Of a stretch of 64,000 bases of DNA, positions 62,174 to 64,000 are shown one piece after another. Numbering within the stretch: position 1 is the first letter of the stretch; every line of letters starts with the position of its first letter. The notes under the pieces are model-generated. The model did no database searches, had not been told where the DNA came from, and was given only the letters and a program-made list of their open reading frames with translations. Origin of the DNA: Blastocatellia bacterium (GTDB lineage: Bacteria > Acidobacteriota > Blastocatellia > UBA7656); contig DATENM010000153.1 of assembly GCA_035275065.1 (NCBI GenBank), forward strand, positions 62,001 through 126,000, given 5' to 3'. The position numbers were made by a program, and so were the translations under genes.

Positions 62174-62570
62174 TCAGATCGACCTCGTTTTGTAAATCAG
62201 CTTACGTTGCTGCTCGCCCGAGGAATGATGCCATGAAACCGCGCTGCTTGACGGCGCACACAAGCCTGACCCACTCGACGCCTCGCATCGGCGCGAGCCC
62301 GCGTCGCGGGATGGCTTTCAAGATGGCGTGTGTTGCGCAAGTCTTTGGTGAACAGCTTCCCCCGGCTGCATCGCTCGGAAATATACGCGCTCGGCAGCGT
62401 GCGGGCAACCGGATTATTCCGGGCGCCGGGGCGGGCGCGCTCCAGATTAAAATGCTTAATCGCCGGTATTGTGAGTTGACCTCCAAATTAATTTGTGAAT
62501 AATAGCTCTCATCACAACGGGTACTCGGGCATTTCCTCAACGTCAGGCTTCACGCTTGGAGTCGCCAAAT
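62174..62570. other. Spacer upstream of GH3 and of the two-TM protein
   Basis: No gene recognised; a short plus ORF 62233-62502 lacks similarity. It contains the promoter at 62476-62503 and a small hairpin CGGGCGCCGGGGCGGGCGCG region near 62419. Confidence 0.55.
62476..62503 (+). promoter_or_regulatory. Promoter upstream of the two-TM protein gene
   Basis: TTGACC (62476-62481), 16-base spacer, AATAAT (62498-62503). The same boxes and spacing as the two fibre-subunit promoters, though flanks differ. Predicted leader about 60 bases. Confidence 0.65.
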
Positions 62571-63599
62571 ATGGCCGCAGAAGAGAAAAAACTTGAGCTG
62601 GAACTAGAGAAGCAGCCCTCGGAGCGTAGGAAGGAAATCAATGGGATCATTACTACCGAAACCGGTTTGATTGGCACGATTCTGGGAATATGGTATGCGT
62701 CGATACCTTCTGCTGTAAAATATATCGGCGTCGGAGTCATAACATTTTTTGTAATTCTAATCGGTTATCGGGCTCTCCGAAACCCGACCGCCACCTATAA
62801 AAAAATCCACACTTGGTTTGATAATCTGCGGCCCTTGTTTGTGGTGATTGGCCTGGGGCTGATTATTCTCATCTACTTCAATGTGCGGCAAAGTCTCCAT
62901 CAGATAGATGGAATTTCCGAAAATGATCATAAGAAACTCGAAGATATTTACAACCTGGGTCAACAAATTCATGAGGCTGTCCAGCCATCGGAAAAAATTT
63001 CTCGCATTCTTTTCAACAAGGCGCCGGGCGGCCTCTATAACTCGTGGGATAATAATTCCCTGTTGCAGCACTATATCCAGGTGGAAGGCGAAATAGGGAC
63101 TTCGATGTGGGTCTATGATCCAGACGGCGCGGCGCACTTTTCTTATCACGTTAATAAAGGGATCAGACAGAATGACGCCAACGCCAGTTCCGGCGGTTAC
63201 TTGACATTCTACAGTAGTCCTTGTGATCGGCTGACCTACCATGAGTTCAGCTTCGCCTGCAAGGCGGAGGTGGCAAAGGGAGAGTGCTACCCGGACGTTG
63301 GCATACGCCTGGCCGTCGACGACCCCAGGAATCCCTATATCCCGAACCGGGAACGGGTGACCTACGAAATTTCTTCGTTGAACGAGTACTACAAGGGCAA
63401 ACTCCATATCGATGAGAATTGGCATACTTTCACGGTTAATCTGGGCGATTTTCAACAGATGCGTTACCAATTTGTGGAAGGGCTTGATGGCAACGCCCTC
63501 AATAAAATTGTTTTCTTTGTGAGCAATAACCAGGTCATTAAATGCCCGAAGGGTAAATTGTGGTTCCGGGATGTAAAGTTCAGCTCAGGTAAGCCATAA
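62571..63599 (+). CDS. Two-TM protein with a periplasmic beta-sandwich-like domain
   Basis: 342 residues from ATG 62571. A Lys/Glu-rich cytoplasmic start (EEKKLELELEKQPSERRKE), two membrane helices (about 32-68 and 87-107), a short coiled part, and a periplasmic domain (about 150-342). That domain resembles carbohydrate-binding jelly rolls: HFSYHVNKGIRQ, SGGYLTFYSS, LTYHEFSFACKAE, ENWHTFTVNLGDF and a final GKLWFRDVKF. AT-richer than its neighbours. No family assigned. It lies 77 bases before a glycosyltransferase gene, so a role in polysaccharide export or binding is plausible. Confidence 0.65.
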   Translation: MAAEEKKLELELEKQPSERRKEINGIITTETGLIGTILGIWYASIPSAVKYIGVGVITFFVILIGYRALRNPTATYKKIHTWFDNLRPLFVVIGLGLIILIYFNVRQSLHQIDGISENDHKKLEDIYNLGQQIHEAVQPSEKISRILFNKAPGGLYNSWDNNSLLQHYIQVEGEIGTSMWVYDPDGAAHFSYHVNKGIRQNDANASSGGYLTFYSSPCDRLTYHEFSFACKAEVAKGECYPDVGIRLAVDDPRNPYIPNRERVTYEISSLNEYYKGKLHIDENWHTFTVNLGDFQQMRYQFVEGLDGNALNKIVFFVSNNQVIKCPKGKLWFRDVKFSSGKP

Positions 63600-63676
63600 A
63601 GCGCGCGGCGCATTCTGCGGTAAGCAGTTCAGGCGTGCCGGCGCAAATCGCCGGCTTGCAACACAGGAGAATCTTG

Positions 63677-64000
63677 ATGAAAAAACCGCATCTCTGGTTG
63701 AGCGTTCTTGGACTCTGGCTGCTGGCGGTGGTACTCGGACAGCGCGCTTTGCTGGCCTTGTTATTTGAGCCTCTCTCAATTCCCGGATTCATCTCGCTCG
63801 TCTTCTTTCTGGCGTGGATTAACTTCGCCTGGCTTTACGGCATCTATCAACTCGCGGCCACGGTCTTTGCGGCGATCACGCCGCGCCTCAACCCTCGCCA
63901 CGCGCGGCCTGCACCGCATGAGTCCGACATCGCCGTTCTCTACACCACGATGAACGACTTTTCGGAAGCCGCCGCCCGCTCCTGCGTCAACCTGAGTTAC
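63677..64000 (+). CDS. N-terminus of a family-2-like membrane glycosyltransferase (cut at window end)
   Basis: Starts at ATG 63677 after CAGGAGAATCTTG and stays open to the end (108 codons). Two or three membrane helices (LSVLGLWLLAVVLGQRALLA; ISLVFFLAWINFAWLYGIY) are followed by SDIAVLYTTMNDFSEAAARS and CVNLSY. This is the beginning of the nucleotide-sugar domain of family 2 processive-type transferases (cellulose-synthase-like). The catalytic Asp and QxxRW motifs lie beyond the window. Assignment is therefore partial. Probably follows the two-TM protein in one transcript. Confidence 0.65.
   Translation, partial: MKKPHLWLSVLGLWLLAVVLGQRALLALLFEPLSIPGFISLVFFLAWINFAWLYGIYQLAATVFAAITPRLNPRHARPAPHESDIAVLYTTMNDFSEAAARSCVNLSY

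Overview
The window is a GC-rich bacterial chromosome segment, gene-dense on both strands. It shows a Gram-negative envelope: an LpxL-type acyltransferase, an outer-membrane barrel protein and lipoproteins. Tandem ASPIC/UnbV (CRTAC1-type) proteins, many secreted hydrolases, very long GC shadow ORFs and intergenic palindromes built from short tandem words all fit an Acidobacteriota genome, probably Blastocatellia-like. That placement is an inference from gene content; no rRNA or tRNA gene was seen.

Left part (1-31,950), mostly housekeeping and catabolism. A truncated GH13 amylase is followed by two CRTAC1 proteins, two NTF2/SnoaL-fold proteins and a GNAT enzyme. Next come fabH, deoC with an unusual N-terminal extension, a PHP phosphoesterase, a tiny Lys/Ala-rich protein with its own promoter and terminator, a cupin, an LpxL-type acyltransferase, an NtrC-type regulator, murJ and a cystathionine beta-synthase. 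Then follow pepA, smpB, a ThiF/MoeB enzyme, a TlpA-like lipoprotein, murQ-nagA (cell-wall amino-sugar recycling) and two mechanistically different sulfatases side by side.

Middle part (32,074-49,689), the accessory region. After a secreted subtilase and a UDP-sugar SDR comes a locus that looks like an undescribed surface-fibre (chaperone/usher-like) system. It has two close paralogues (35,540 and 41,103) and two divergent ones (37,300 and 49,081) of a secreted beta-rich subunit, a periplasmic-chaperone-like protein (36,305) and an outer-membrane barrel with two C-terminal beta domains (38,207-40,789). Inside this locus sits an AT-richer six-gene minus-strand operon (42,109-47,972). It encodes a soluble FtsK/SpoIIIE-type ATPase, two small WXG100-like proteins, a coiled-coil protein ending in a PD-(D/E)XK-like nuclease domain, a further small Trp-containing helical protein and a tail-anchored protein. 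The block is bracketed by a roughly 55-68 bp direct repeat that includes a terminator hairpin, so it looks inserted or duplicated into place.

Right part (49,679-64,000). glgX, a class A penicillin-binding protein, a MauE-thioredoxin-thioredoxin fusion, a GT-C-like membrane protein, a DUF421 protein, a PPOX-family protein, a GH3 glycosidase, a two-TM protein with a periplasmic domain, and the start of a family-2-like glycosyltransferase.

A pattern across the whole window is that more than a dozen intergenic spacers carry inverted repeats. Most have arms that are tandem runs of a 6-13 bp word; the word differs between spacers and three words recur at two sites each.
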